Source of the DNA: Pseudomonas avellanae BPIC 631
Lineage (GTDB): Bacteria > Pseudomonadota > Gammaproteobacteria > Pseudomonadales > Pseudomonadaceae
Direction of reading: 5' to 3'
Length of the DNA stretch: 64,000 nucleotides
Assembly: GCF_000444135.1 (NCBI RefSeq)
Contig: NZ_ATDK01000219.1
Location: 1-64,000, forward strand
The position numbers and the translations under genes are program-made. The notes under the pieces were generated by a model. The model worked only from the letters and a program-made list of their open reading frames with translations. It searched no databases and had not been told where the DNA came from. Shown here piece by piece: positions 29,427 through 40,278 of the stretch (its first letter is position 1; each line of letters begins with the position of its first letter).

Positions 29427-29455
29427 ATCTTATAGACGGCCCCTGGGGTCGTCAA
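29427..29455 (-). promoter_or_regulatory. Probable promoter of the tRNA cluster
   Basis: Minus strand TTGACG, 17-base spacer, TAAGAT, about 130 bases before tRNA-Arg. The following bases are GC-rich (TCGTCGC), fitting a stringently controlled stable-RNA discriminator. Confidence 0.45.
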
Positions 29456-29471
29456 CCTTTTTTTGAAAAAA

Positions 29472-29500
29472 ATTCAGCTAGATAAAGGAGTTAGCTGAAT
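29472..29500. repeat. Nine-bp inverted repeat upstream of folD
   Basis: ATTCAGCTA and TAGCTGAAT are perfect arms around an 11-base centre. It lies in the divergent tRNA/folD control region, about 90 bases before the folD start, and may be a regulator site. Confidence 0.55.
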
Positions 29501-29586
29501 ATGCAGAGCAAGCGCCTTTGCCCTCGCGCCATGTCATGCGAGAATGCGCGCTCATTTTATTTCCTCTCGATGGTTAATCACGCGTC

Positions 29587-30441
29587 ATGACTGCAAAACT
29601 AATCGACGGCAAGGCGATCGCCGCCAGCCTGCGCCAGCAGATCGCCAAACGCGTCGCCGAACGTAGCCAGCAAGGTCTGCGCACGCCGGGCCTCGCGGTG
29701 ATTCTGGTCGGCAGCGATCCCGCCTCCCAGGTGTACGTTTCTCACAAGCGCAAGGACTGCGAGGAAGTCGGCTTTATCTCCCAGGCCTACGACTTGCCCG
29801 CCGAGACCACCCAGGTGGCGCTGACTGATCTGATCGACCGCCTCAATGAAGACGCGGCTGTCGACGGCATCCTGCTGCAGTTGCCTTTGCCTGCTCACCT
29901 GGACGCGTCGCTGCTGCTGGAGCGCATTCGCCCGGACAAGGACGTGGACGGTTTCCATCCTTATAACGTCGGGCGTCTGGCTCAGCGTATTCCGCTGCTG
30001 CGTCCGTGCACGCCAAAAGGCATCATTGCCCTGCTGGAAAGTACCGGTGTCGATCTGTATGGCCTGGATGCCGTGGTGGTGGGCGCGTCGAACATTGTCG
30101 GCCGCCCGATGGCGATGGAATTGCTGCTGGCGGGCTGCACCGTCACTGTCACCCACCGCTTCACCAAGGATCTGGCAGGCCATGTGAGCCGCGCCGATCT
30201 GGTGGTGGTTGCCGCGGGCAAGCCCGGCCTGGTCAAGGGCGAATGGATCAAGCCCGGCGCTATCGTGATTGACGTGGGCATCAACCGTCAGGACGATGGC
30301 AAGCTGGTCGGCGACGTGGTTTACGAGACCGCCCTGCCCCGCGCTGGCTGGATTACTCCGGTCCCTGGCGGCGTTGGCCCGATGACCCGCGCCTGCCTGC
30401 TGGAAAACACGCTGTACGCAGCCGAAACCCTGCACGACTGA
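29587..30441 (+). CDS. folD: Bifunctional methylenetetrahydrofolate dehydrogenase/cyclohydrolase
   Basis: A 284-residue cytosolic enzyme interconverting 5,10-methylene- and 10-formyl-tetrahydrofolate with NADP. The catalytic Lys lies in [14 protein letters not shown], the folate site in LPLPAHLD and [13 protein letters not shown], and the nucleotide loop is [13 protein letters not shown]; the C-terminal [18 protein letters not shown] is the second FolD signature. The ribosome site is weak. It is monocistronic with a terminator 20 bases after its stop. Proximity to the Arg/His/Leu tRNA cluster is as in P. aeruginosa. Confidence 0.97.
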   Translation: MTAKLIDGKAIAASLRQQIAKRVAERSQQGLRTPGLAVILVGSDPASQVYVSHKRKDCEEVGFISQAYDLPAETTQVALTDLIDRLNEDAAVDGILLQLPLPAHLDASLLLERIRPDKDVDGFHPYNVGRLAQRIPLLRPCTPKGIIALLESTGVDLYGLDAVVVGASNIVGRPMAMELLLAGCTVTVTHRFTKDLAGHVSRADLVVVAAGKPGLVKGEWIKPGAIVIDVGINRQDDGKLVGDVVYETALPRAGWITPVPGGVGPMTRACLLENTLYAAETLHD

Positions 30442-30459
30442 TCAGCCTGTTGGCTGCAA

Positions 30460-30489
30460 AAAAAACGGCACCTCAAGGGTGCCGTTTTT
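30460..30489. terminator. Bidirectional terminator between folD and the ABC importer operon
   Basis: Stem AAAAACGGCACC / GGTGCCGTTTTT, with A-run on one side and T-run on the other, between convergent genes. Confidence 0.9.
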
Positions 30490-30506
30490 GTTACCTCTTC
30501 AACACC

Positions 30507-32279
30507 TTACTTCTTGCCGGCTTCCCAGCTTTTCAGCAGGTCGGAGTAGGCGATGGTTTCGCCCTTCGGTTTCTCGTTGGCCAGCTTGCGTTGTGGCGCG
30601 AGGAACTTGCCACCGCTTTTCTCAGCCTTGGAATACCATTCTTCGGCCGACGTCTCAGGATTCATCTTCGGTGCACATTTGCTGGCTTCCTGCACCTTGG
30701 AACGCTCGATGCGCGTCATGATTGCATCCTGATCCTTGGCCAGACCGTCCAGCGCCTGCTGCGCGGTCTTCTCGCCAGTGACCGCCTCGGCAACGTGGCT
30801 CCACCACAGTTGCGCCAGCTTCGGATAGTCAGGCACGTTGGTGCCGGTTGGCGACCACTGAATGCGCGCCGGGCTGCGATAGAATTCCACCAGACCACCC
30901 AGTTTCGGTGCCAGTGCGGTCATCTCCTTGGAGTTGATGTCCGACTCGCGAATCGGCGTCAGGCCGACGATGGTTTTCTTCAACGAAACGCTTTTCGATG
31001 TCACGAACTGCGCATACAGCCAGGCCGCCAGACGTTTTTTCTCGTCGGAAGACTTCAGGAAGGTCCACGAACCCACGTCCTGATAGCCCAGCTTCATGCC
31101 TTCTTTCCAGTAAGGGCCTTTTGGCGACGGTGCCATGCGCCATTTCGGCGTGCCATCGGCGTTCATGACCGGCAGACCCGGCTTGGTCATGTCGGCAGTG
31201 AAGGCGGTGTACCAGAAGATCTGCTGCGCAACGTTACCCTGCGAAGGCACCGGGCCGGATTCGGAGAAGGTCATGCCTGCCGCTTCCGGCGGTGCATAGG
31301 CTTTCAGCCAATCGATGTATTTCTGAGTGGCGAAGACCGCCGCAGGCCCGTTGGTGTCGCCACCGCGGGTGATGCTGGAGCCGACCGGATGGCAATCCTC
31401 GACGCGGATGCCCCACTCGTCCACCGGCAGACCATTAGGCAAGCCCTTGTCGCCGCTGCCCGCCATGGAGAACCAGGCATCGGTGAAACGCCAGCCCAGC
31501 GACGGGTCTTTCTTGCCGTAATCCATGTGCCCGAAGACTTTCTTGCCGTCGATCTCCTTGACGTCTTCGCTGAAGAATTTGGCGATGTCTTCATAAGCCG
31601 ACCAGTTGACCGGAACGCCCAGCTCGTAGCCGTATTTGTCCTTGAATTTCTTTTTCAGGTCAGGACGCTCGAACCAGTCGGCACGGAACCAGTACAGGTT
31701 GGCGAATTGCTGGTCGGGCAGTTGATAGAGCTTGCCGTCCGGCGCGGTGGTGAACGAGGTGCCGATGAAGTCTTTCAGGTCCAGGGTTGGAGACGTGACT
31801 TTGCTGCCTTCAGGGCTGGCCATCAGATCGGTCAGAGACATGGCCTTGCCGTAGCGAAAGTGCGTACCGATCAGGTCCGAGTCGTTGACCCAGCCGTCAT
31901 AGATGCTCTTGTCAGACTGCATGGCCGTTTGCAGCTTCTCGATGACATCACCTTCCTGCAGCAGGTCGTGGGTGACTTTGATGCCGGTGATTTCAGTGAA
32001 CGCCTTGGCCAGGGTTTTCGACTCGTACTCGTGGGTGGTCAGGGTTTCCGACACCACTTTGATATCCATGCCACGGAACGGTTCGGCAGCCTTGATGAAC
32101 CACTCAAGCTCTTTCAATTGCTCGGCATCGGAAAGCGTACTCGGCTTGAACTCACTGGCCGCCCACTTCTTCGCCGCATCTTCGTACTGATCCGCCCAGG
32201 CTGAAACACTCAATCCGCTGAGCATGATCATGGTTGCCAGCGTCACGCTATGTTGCAGCTTGTTTTTCTTATTGAACAT
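30507..32279 (-). CDS. Periplasmic binding protein of a putative glycerol ABC importer (GlpV-like)
   Basis: A 590-residue extracellular solute-binding protein. The ATG at 32279 has GGAG six bases upstream and starts a classical signal peptide ending SVSAWADQYEDAAKK. The mature protein is larger than typical maltose-type binding proteins. Its operon (two ATPases, two permeases, small DUF2160 membrane protein) matches the Rhizobium leguminosarum glpSTPQV glycerol transport cluster, where the binding protein is GlpV. Ligand assignment rests on gene context and general family resemblance and should be taken as inference. It is the last gene of the operon. Confidence 0.82.
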   Translation of the reverse strand: MFNKKNKLQHSVTLATMIMLSGLSVSAWADQYEDAAKKWAASEFKPSTLSDAEQLKELEWFIKAAEPFRGMDIKVVSETLTTHEYESKTLAKAFTEITGIKVTHDLLQEGDVIEKLQTAMQSDKSIYDGWVNDSDLIGTHFRYGKAMSLTDLMASPEGSKVTSPTLDLKDFIGTSFTTAPDGKLYQLPDQQFANLYWFRADWFERPDLKKKFKDKYGYELGVPVNWSAYEDIAKFFSEDVKEIDGKKVFGHMDYGKKDPSLGWRFTDAWFSMAGSGDKGLPNGLPVDEWGIRVEDCHPVGSSITRGGDTNGPAAVFATQKYIDWLKAYAPPEAAGMTFSESGPVPSQGNVAQQIFWYTAFTADMTKPGLPVMNADGTPKWRMAPSPKGPYWKEGMKLGYQDVGSWTFLKSSDEKKRLAAWLYAQFVTSKSVSLKKTIVGLTPIRESDINSKEMTALAPKLGGLVEFYRSPARIQWSPTGTNVPDYPKLAQLWWSHVAEAVTGEKTAQQALDGLAKDQDAIMTRIERSKVQEASKCAPKMNPETSAEEWYSKAEKSGGKFLAPQRKLANEKPKGETIAYSDLLKSWEAGKK

Positions 32280-32364
32280 AGTCATCTCCAATGTTGCTTT
32301 TATGTAGTCCCGCTTTTCGAATACTGCCGAGCGGATCACGTTGATGATCACGCCCGACCGCCGC

Positions 32365-32637
32365 CTAACCCCAACGCATCACCACCACAAGCCACACCAG
32401 GGAGATCCCTGAAGCGACCCAGATATTCCAGTCAGTCACACCAATGACCAGCAAATGCAGGTAGGCGCTGCCCAGAAGGCCAATGAACAAGCGGTCGCCA
32501 CGCGTGGTGACAATCGGTAGGAAACCGCGGCGCTCAATGCTCGCCGAGCGCAATTCCCATACCGTCATACCCACCAGCAACAACCCGATACTGATAAAGA
32601 AAGCCGCAGTCGGCAGTGTCCAGGACATCCACTCCAT
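32365..32637 (-). CDS. Small DUF2160 membrane protein of the ABC importer operon
   Basis: A 90-residue integral membrane protein with three likely helices (around AAFFISIGLLLVGMTVW, LFIGLLGSAYLHLLVIGV and VASGISLVWLVVVM). GAGGAG precedes the ATG. DUF2160 proteins occur in the same position of glycerol-type ABC operons in rhizobia and pseudomonads. The role is unknown; it could be an accessory subunit of the permease complex. Confidence 0.8.
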   Translation of the reverse strand: MEWMSWTLPTAAFFISIGLLLVGMTVWELRSASIERRGFLPIVTTRGDRLFIGLLGSAYLHLLVIGVTDWNIWVASGISLVWLVVVMRWG

Positions 32638-32649
32638 TTTCTCGACTCC

Positions 32650-33450
<801 letters not shown>

Positions 33451-33460
33451 GACCAGCCCC

Positions 33461-34319
<859 letters not shown>

Positions 34320-34327
<8 letters not shown>

Positions 34328-35435
34328 GGGGCACCTCACTCGCAGGACCGGCTTCAAGCAGGTAATCGTCGGCGTACAGCATCAGCCATTGCCCCGGAAA
34401 ACTGATCCAGGCCTGACCTTGCGGCACCGGCTTGTCTTCCTGCAGACGCACTTTCAGCAACTGGCCGGCCAGTTTCAGGGTGATGATCTTGTACGTTCCC
34501 AAGTCTTCGACGTAGGTCACGTCAGCACACATAGCGTCGTCGTAAGGCCCGTCCCAGACGTGCACGAACTCCGGGCGAATGCCCACCTTCAGACTTTTCC
34601 ACGAGGTATTGGCGAGCTTGTGCTGCAGCGATTCAGACAGCGGCAAACGGATGTCGGCAAAACCGACCCCACCCGGCTGCGGCGTGACGTCGATCAGGTT
34701 CATGCCCGGGCTGCCGATGAAATAACCGACAAAGGTGTGCGAAGGCTTTTCAAACAGTTCGCGAGGTGTGCCGAACTGCACGATCTGCCCGCCATACATC
34801 ACCGCGATCTTGTCGGCGAAGGTCGAAGCCTCCAGTTGATCGTGGGTGACGTAGACCATGGTGATGTTGAACTGCTCGTGAATCTGCTTGAGCTTGCGGC
34901 GCAGCTTCCACTTCAAATGCGGGTCGATGACCGTCAACGGCTCGTCGAAAAGGATCGCCGACACGTCATCACGCACCAGGCCGCGGCCCATCGAGACCTT
35001 TTGCTTTTCGTCGGCACTCAGGTTGCGCGCTTTCTTTTTAAGCAGCGGTTGCAAGTCGAGTACGTCGGCGATCTCGTTGACCTTGGTGAGAATCCGCGCC
35101 TCGTCCATGCCCTGATTACGCAGCGGGAAGGCCAGGTTATCGAACACGGTCATGGTGTCGTAGATCACCGGAAACTGGAAAACCTGCGCGATGTTGCGGC
35201 GCTCCGGCGGCAGCTCGTTGACCACTTTTGAATCGAACAGCACCTGCCCTTGAGACGGGCTGAGCAAACCCGAGATGATGTTGAGCAACGTCGATTTGCC
35301 GCAACCGGACGGCCCGAGCAGCGCATAAGCACCACCCTGCTCCCAGATGTGGCTCATTTCCCGGATCGCGTAATCCTCGGGGCCAGGGTTGGCGCTGTAG
35401 CTGTGCGCCAGGTTCTGCAATCGAATCTCGGCCAT
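34320..35435 (-). CDS. ABC importer ATPase with atypical signature motif (GlpT-like)
   Basis: A 371-residue ATPase with a MalK-type C-terminal regulatory region. Walker A is canonical (GPSGCGKSTLLN) and Walker B is AILFDEPLTVIDPH, but the ABC signature reads LSADEKQKVSMGR instead of LSGGQ. This suggests that one of the two ATP sites of the heterodimer is impaired. It shares one base with the upstream ATPase gene and overlaps the following permease gene. The assignment to the glycerol-type importer comes from the operon as a whole. Confidence 0.87.
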
Positions 35436-36529
35436 CAGGCAACCCTCGCCATACGCAGGCCCGGTGCCTGAATCAGGCCGCCCTGCTGATCGAATACAAA
35501 TAATTTATGAGTAGGGATGTACACCCGAATCGATGCGTCAACGTCGTAGGCATGCACGCCGGGCAAATGCAGGACCAGCGAGAACAACTCGTTGCGCACA
35601 TGCAGGAAGGTTTCCGAACCGCTGATTTCAGCCAGCTCCACGGTAACGGCCAGTTCCAGATCGTCATCATTGGAGGGCACCAGACTCAGGTGGCTGGGGC
35701 GCACGCCGAAGCGGTATTCGCCATCGCCAACGGCACGCAAATCAACGTTGAGCGGGAAATGCACGAAGTTGGCGAAACTGACCTCGTTGCCTTCAATGCG
35801 CCCCGGCATCAGGTTGATCGGCGGCTCGGAGAACAACTCGGCCGCCAATACGGTGGCTGGCCGGTGATAAACCTCGGGGGTCTTGCCGCTCTGCACCACC
35901 CGGCCTTCGTGCAGGATGGTCGTGGTCCCGCCCAGCGCCAGCGCTTCGTTGGGCTCGGTGGTGGCGTAAATGGCAATGGTGTGGCGAGCTGCAAACAGTT
36001 CGCGCATCTCCTGGCGCAGCTCTTCGCGCAGCTTGTAGTCGAGGTTGACCAACGGCTCGTCGAATAGAATCAGCTCGGCATCCTTGACCAGCGCCCTGGC
36101 CATTGCCGTGCGCTGTTGCTGTCCGCCAGACAATTCGAGCGGGTGGCGTTGCAGGAATTTTTCGATGCGCAGCATCTTCGCGGTTTCCTGCACCCGACTC
36201 TGGATCACGTCCCTGGACAGACCCGCCTGGCGCAGCGGCGATGCGATGTTTTCAAACACCGTCATGCTGGGGTAATTGATGAACTGTTGATAAACCATCG
36301 AGACGTTGCGCAGACGAACCGGTCGTTGTGTGACATCGACCCCGTTCATCAGCACTCGCCCGCTGTCGGGCTTGTCCAGCCCGGCCATCAGGCGCATCAG
36401 GCTGGTTTTGCCTGACAGGGTTCGCCCCAGCAGAACGTTAAATGATCCTGGCTCAAAGCTCAGGGAAGCGTCGTCGATCCAGATCTGGCCATCGACTGTG
36501 CGACTGACATGCTCCAGCGTGAGTGACAT
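35435..36529 (-). CDS. ABC importer ATPase (GlpS-like)
   Basis: A 364-residue ATPase and first gene of the operon. Walker A is GRTLSGKTSLMR (fits GxxxxGKT although the usual PSGSG is replaced by RTLSG), the signature is LSGGQQQR and Walker B ELILFDEPLVNLD. A MalK-like C-terminal domain follows. The start at 36529 has AAGG nine bases upstream. Transcription probably begins at the sigma-54 promoter 55-70 bases upstream. It is divergent from the sigma-54 activator gene. Confidence 0.88.
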   Translation of the reverse strand: MSLTLEHVSRTVDGQIWIDDASLSFEPGSFNVLLGRTLSGKTSLMRLMAGLDKPDSGRVLMNGVDVTQRPVRLRNVSMVYQQFINYPSMTVFENIASPLRQAGLSRDVIQSRVQETAKMLRIEKFLQRHPLELSGGQQQRTAMARALVKDAELILFDEPLVNLDYKLREELRQEMRELFAARHTIAIYATTEPNEALALGGTTTILHEGRVVQSGKTPEVYHRPATVLAAELFSEPPINLMPGRIEGNEVSFANFVHFPLNVDLRAVGDGEYRFGVRPSHLSLVPSNDDDLELAVTVELAEISGSETFLHVRNELFSLVLHLPGVHAYDVDASIRVYIPTHKLFVFDQQGGLIQAPGLRMARVA

Positions 36530-36583
36530 GGCGTGCCCTTTGTTGTTTTTTTCATAAGGGTAAATGCGTGACACTTTGCAGAT

Positions 36584-36599
36584 AGCGACATTCGTGCCA
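36584..36599 (-). promoter_or_regulatory. Sigma-54 (-24/-12) promoter of the ABC importer operon
   Basis: The minus strand reads TGGCACGAATGTCGCT: the -24 TGGCACG is a perfect match, GG and GC are ten bases apart as required, and the -12 box is TCGC (consensus TTGC). The predicted start is near 36572, about 43 bases before the first ATG. A sigma-54 activator gene is divergent next door. Confidence 0.75.
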
Positions 36600-36610
36600 G
36601 TTCTGGCACT
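36595..36610. promoter_or_regulatory. Inverted repeat overlapping the -24 element
   Basis: GTGCCAG TT CTGGCAC is a perfect palindrome with a two-base centre. Half of it supplies the TGGCAC of the -24 box. It could be a repressor site or a chance consequence of the promoter sequence. Confidence 0.5.
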
Positions 36611-36673
36611 TTGGTGCAGAAGCCCGAGCCAGAGCATTCGCCCGGTTTTACGGCGTCAAACGAGTTTCGCAGC

Positions 36674-36719
36674 TGAACAAAAATGAACAGAAATATTGAA
36701 CACTTGAACAAAATGAACA
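36674..36719. promoter_or_regulatory. Five TGAACA boxes, candidate activator-binding sites
   Basis: TGAACA begins at 36674, 36684, 36697, 36705 and 36714, all in the same orientation, 75-135 bases upstream of the sigma-54 promoter, a normal distance for enhancer sites. A sixth near-match TGAACG follows near 36738. Confidence 0.5.
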
Positions 36720-36827
36720 TTGACTTTGAGCGAATCTGAACGACACTGGGCGGACGTTGCGGGCAAGGATGGTCACGCCGACGGGACCTAAAAACAAAAA
36801 CAATACGTCACATTCGCAGGCATCCTC

Positions 36828-38681
36828 ATGTCTCAACCCAGCGCTTCGCTTGCTCACGACATCATCATTCAGGATTCATGGACTCGCTGCCGGGACTTCG
36901 GTCTCAGCCACCAGACGCGCCCATCGTTCGGCCAGTTGCCGGGCGCAGAAGTCTCCCGACTGCTGGAACGCCATCACGGGCTGGTGCAAACCACCCATCA
37001 GGAGGTGTTGCCGGTCTATGAAAACATCCTCAGCAACTCCAATTGCCTGATCATGCTGGCCGACACTCATGGCCAGTTGCTCAAATCGTGGGGCAATCAG
37101 CGTTTCGTCGAGGCTTCGCAAACCCAGGGCTTCATGGCCGGGGCCAGTTGGAGCGAACGTGGCACCGGCACCAACGCCATCGGCACGGCGCTGGCCTGCG
37201 AGCAGGCGATTCATATCGAGCCGGACGAACACTTTCTCAAAGCCAACCGGTTCATGACCGGCTCTGCTTCGCCGATCCTCGATGCCGATCGGCGCATCAT
37301 TGCCGTGCTGGATGTATCGAGTGACAGCTTCCTGCCCCCCTCGCACACGCTAGGCATGGTCAAGATGATGAGCCAGTCGGTGGAAAACCGCCTGATCCTC
37401 GATCAGTTCCGCGACACGCATTTCCAGTTGATCTTCAATACAGGCCTGAACAACCTCGACAGCCAGTGGGCAGGCCTGCTGATTTTCGACGAAAGCGGCC
37501 GGATTCTTTGCGCCAATCGCCGCGCCGACAATTTACTGGGCACCCGGCTTTCAGGGGTCAACATCGAGACGCTGTTCAAGTGCCCGATTCTGCAACTGCT
37601 GAGCGAGACGGAAGCACGTCCGTTCGCGCTGCATGCGTTTGGCAACAACCGCTTTCAATGCCTGCTCAAGCGTCCGACTCGCAAGCCGCTCAAGCTACAC
37701 AGCGTTCAGCCCGTTCAGGCGCCTGTTGCGCCACGAAGCCTTGACCTGGAAGCGATCAGCCTTGGCGATGCGAAAATCGAAAAAGCCGTGCTCCAGGCGC
37801 AGCGCCTGTTGGAAAAAGACATACCGCTGCTGATCCACGGGGAAACCGGGGTTGGCAAAGAGGTGTTCGTCAAAGCACTGCACCAGGCCGGCTCACGCGC
37901 CAACGAGCCACTGATCGCCGTGAACTGCGCGGCAATTCCGGCCGAGCTGGTCGAGGCCGAGCTGTTTGGCTACGAGAGGGGCGCGTTTACCGGTGCAAAC
38001 CAGAAAGGCAGCATCGGGCTGATACGCAAGGCCCATAAAGGCACGCTGTTTCTCGATGAGGTCGGCGACATGCCGATGCCGGTACAGGCGCGGTTGCTGC
38101 GGGTGTTGCAGGAGCGCTGCGTTCAACCACTGGGCAGCAGCGAGTTGTATCCGGTGGACATACGCTTGATATCCGCCACCAACCGAACCCTGCGTGATCA
38201 GGTGCAGGCCGGGCATTTTCGTCAGGACCTTTATTATCGAATCAGCGGGCTCAACATCGAGTTACCGCCGTTGCGCGAGCGCACCGACAAACATGCACTC
38301 ATCCAGCGTATCTGGGAACGGCATCGCGACGCGCATCAACGGACGGGGTTTTCCCGAGAGGTGCTTGAGCTGTTTGAACATCACCCCTGGCCGGGCAATA
38401 TTCGCCAGCTCAACAGCGTGATTCAGGTGGCACTGGCATTGGCGGACGAGCAGCCGATCAGTGCCGAACACCTACCGGAGGACTTTCTGCTGGATATGGG
38501 CATGGATGAGGAATGCCGGGAGCCGGTGCAAGCCCGTCAATCACCCTACCGACAGTCATCGACGGAAGACCTGAGCCACCAGCTGCAGGCGGCGGGCGGA
38601 AATATTTCACTGCTGGCCAAACAGCTGGGGGTGAGCCGTAATACGCTGTACAAGCGGTTGCGGGAACAGCGGATTGTTTAG
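36828..38681 (+). CDS. Sigma-54-dependent transcriptional activator, AcoR-like
   Basis: A 617-residue enhancer-binding protein. An N-terminal GAF-like sensor (about residues 55-195) and a PAS-like segment (about 200-300) precede the AAA+ domain with Walker A GETGVGKE (338-345), the sigma-54-contacting loop GAFTGA (385-390) and Walker B GTLFLDEVGDMP (405-416). A Fis-type helix-turn-helix at the C terminus contains SLLAKQLGVSRNTLYKRL. There is no receiver domain, so it probably senses a small molecule directly. Its position opposite a sigma-54 promoter makes it the likely activator of the ABC importer operon. The overall architecture is that of AcoR. Confidence 0.9.
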   Translation: MSQPSASLAHDIIIQDSWTRCRDFGLSHQTRPSFGQLPGAEVSRLLERHHGLVQTTHQEVLPVYENILSNSNCLIMLADTHGQLLKSWGNQRFVEASQTQGFMAGASWSERGTGTNAIGTALACEQAIHIEPDEHFLKANRFMTGSASPILDADRRIIAVLDVSSDSFLPPSHTLGMVKMMSQSVENRLILDQFRDTHFQLIFNTGLNNLDSQWAGLLIFDESGRILCANRRADNLLGTRLSGVNIETLFKCPILQLLSETEARPFALHAFGNNRFQCLLKRPTRKPLKLHSVQPVQAPVAPRSLDLEAISLGDAKIEKAVLQAQRLLEKDIPLLIHGETGVGKEVFVKALHQAGSRANEPLIAVNCAAIPAELVEAELFGYERGAFTGANQKGSIGLIRKAHKGTLFLDEVGDMPMPVQARLLRVLQERCVQPLGSSELYPVDIRLISATNRTLRDQVQAGHFRQDLYYRISGLNIELPPLRERTDKHALIQRIWERHRDAHQRTGFSREVLELFEHHPWPGNIRQLNSVIQVALALADEQPISAEHLPEDFLLDMGMDEECREPVQARQSPYRQSSTEDLSHQLQAAGGNISLLAKQLGVSRNTLYKRLREQRIV

Positions 38682-38716
38682 CTTTTGACGCTCGGCAGGC
38701 CGCACATCGAAGATCG

Positions 38717-38834
38717 GACGCGGAGCGTCCAGAACAGCATGCCCACGCGGAGCATGGGCACGATAGTGTTTCAGGGATAGTCCTTTATCGTTCCCACGCT
38801 CCGCGTGGGCATGCTGTTCTGGACGCTCCGCGTC
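38717..38834. repeat. REP/BIME-type long inverted repeat
   Basis: Two 48-base arms (38717-38764 and 38787-38834) are near-perfect inverted copies around a 22-base centre, each holding two GC-rich palindromic units such as GACGCGGAGCGTCC. It lies between convergent genes (the activator and cysS) and is typical of the dispersed palindromes of Pseudomonas. A related half-copy is at 43511-43559. Confidence 0.85.
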
Positions 38835-38876
38835 ACCCAGTGCAAGCCACTGCGGAGTTCAGGCTGCCTTATCTAA

Positions 38877-40259
38877 TCAGTCTCCCAGACGCCAGGTCGT
38901 GCCGCCCTTGCCGTCTTCCAGCAGCACGCCCATGGCGGTGATCTGGTCGCGGATTCGGTCGGACTCGGCCCAGTCTTTGGCTGCACGTGCTGCCAGACGC
39001 GCCTGAATAAGTGCTTCTACCTCTGCTGCATCCACTCGCCCTTGCGCGCCGGCGCGCAAAAAGTCGTCGGCTTCCAGTTGCAACACACCCAGCACGCTGG
39101 CCAGTTGCTTCAAACGCGCCGCCAGACCCGCCGCTGCCGTGACGTCAGTTTCACGCAGGCGGTTGATCTCACGAACCATCTCGAACAGCACAGCGCAGGC
39201 TTCCGGTGTACCGAAGTCATCGTTCATCGCGGCAGTGAAACGCTCGACGAACGCCTCGCCACCTGCAGGCTCGGCAGCCGGCAAGCCTTTGAGCGCGTGA
39301 TAGAAGCGCTCCAGAGCTGCCTTGGACTCACGCAGGCTGTCTTCGGAATAGTTGATGGCGCTGCGGTAGTGGCTCGACACCAACAGGTAACGCACCACTT
39401 CCGGGTGGTATTTTTCCAGCACGTCGCGAATGGTGAAGAAGTTGTTCAAGGACTTGGACATCTTCTCGCCATTGATGCGGATCATCCCGCAGTGCAACCA
39501 GGCGTTGGCGTAAGGCTTGCCGGTGGCCGCTTCGCTCTGGGCGATTTCGTTTTCATGGTGCGGAAACTCGAGATCGCTGCCGCCGCCATGAATGTCGAAA
39601 GTATCCCCCAGGCAGCAGGTGGACATCACCGAGCATTCGATGTGCCAGCCCGGGCGACCCGCACCCCACGGTGACTCCCAGCTCGGCTCGCCGGGCTTGA
39701 CGCCTTTCCAGAGCACGAAGTCCAGCGGATCCTGCTTGGACTCGTCCACCTCGATGCGCGCGCCGATGCGCAGGTCTTCGATCTTCTTGCGCGACAGCTT
39801 GCCGTAACCCTGAAACTTGCCGACCCGGTAATACACATCGCCGTTGCCCGGCGCGTAGGCATAGCCCTTGTCGATCAGCGTCTGGATCATGGCATGCATG
39901 CCGGGGATATGGTCGGTGGCACGCGGTTCCATGTCCGGCTTGAGGATGTTGAGGCGCGCCTCGTCCTCATGCATGGCATCGATCATGCGCGCGGTCAGCA
40001 CGTCGAACGACTCGCCGTTGTCACGCGCACGGTTGATGATCTTGTCGTCAATGTCGGTGATATTGCGCACATACGTCAGGTCATAGCCGCTGAAGCGCAA
40101 CCAGCGGGTAACCAGATCGAACGCCACCATGCTGCGGCCGTGCCCAAGGTGGCAGTAGTCGTACACGGTCATCCCGCAGACGTACATGCGCACCTTGTTG
40201 CCATCCAGCGGCTTGAAAACTTCTTTGCTCTTGGTGAGCGTGTTGTAAATAGAAAGCAC
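38877..40259 (-). CDS. cysS: Cysteinyl-tRNA synthetase
   Basis: A 460-residue class I synthetase that charges tRNA-Cys. HLGH (residues 37-40) is the HIGH signature and KMSKS lies in [10 protein letters not shown]. Zinc ligands for Cys selection are visible: Cys28 in YVCGMTVYD, the Cys in IECSVMS and His in PHHENE. The GTG at 40259 is chosen since GAGGGG precedes it and the product starts MLSIYNTL as usual. It follows glnS by 19 bases and is probably co-transcribed. Confidence 0.96.
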   Translation of the reverse strand: MLSIYNTLTKSKEVFKPLDGNKVRMYVCGMTVYDYCHLGHGRSMVAFDLVTRWLRFSGYDLTYVRNITDIDDKIINRARDNGESFDVLTARMIDAMHEDEARLNILKPDMEPRATDHIPGMHAMIQTLIDKGYAYAPGNGDVYYRVGKFQGYGKLSRKKIEDLRIGARIEVDESKQDPLDFVLWKGVKPGEPSWESPWGAGRPGWHIECSVMSTCCLGDTFDIHGGGSDLEFPHHENEIAQSEAATGKPYANAWLHCGMIRINGEKMSKSLNNFFTIRDVLEKYHPEVVRYLLVSSHYRSAINYSEDSLRESKAALERFYHALKGLPAAEPAGGEAFVERFTAAMNDDFGTPEACAVLFEMVREINRLRETDVTAAAGLAARLKQLASVLGVLQLEADDFLRAGAQGRVDAAEVEALIQARLAARAAKDWAESDRIRDQITAMGVLLEDGKGGTTWRLGD

Positions 40260-40278
40260 TATCTGCCCCTCGGACATC

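Noticed and set aside
30450..32204. A 584-codon frame opposite the large binding-protein gene
   Set aside because: Shadow of the binding protein, which has a signal peptide and ribosome site.
36674..36719. TGAACA repeats considered as a CRISPR-like or iteron array
   Set aside because: Units are six bases at irregular 8-13-base spacing, with no spacers of equal length; a regulator-binding cluster is a better fit.
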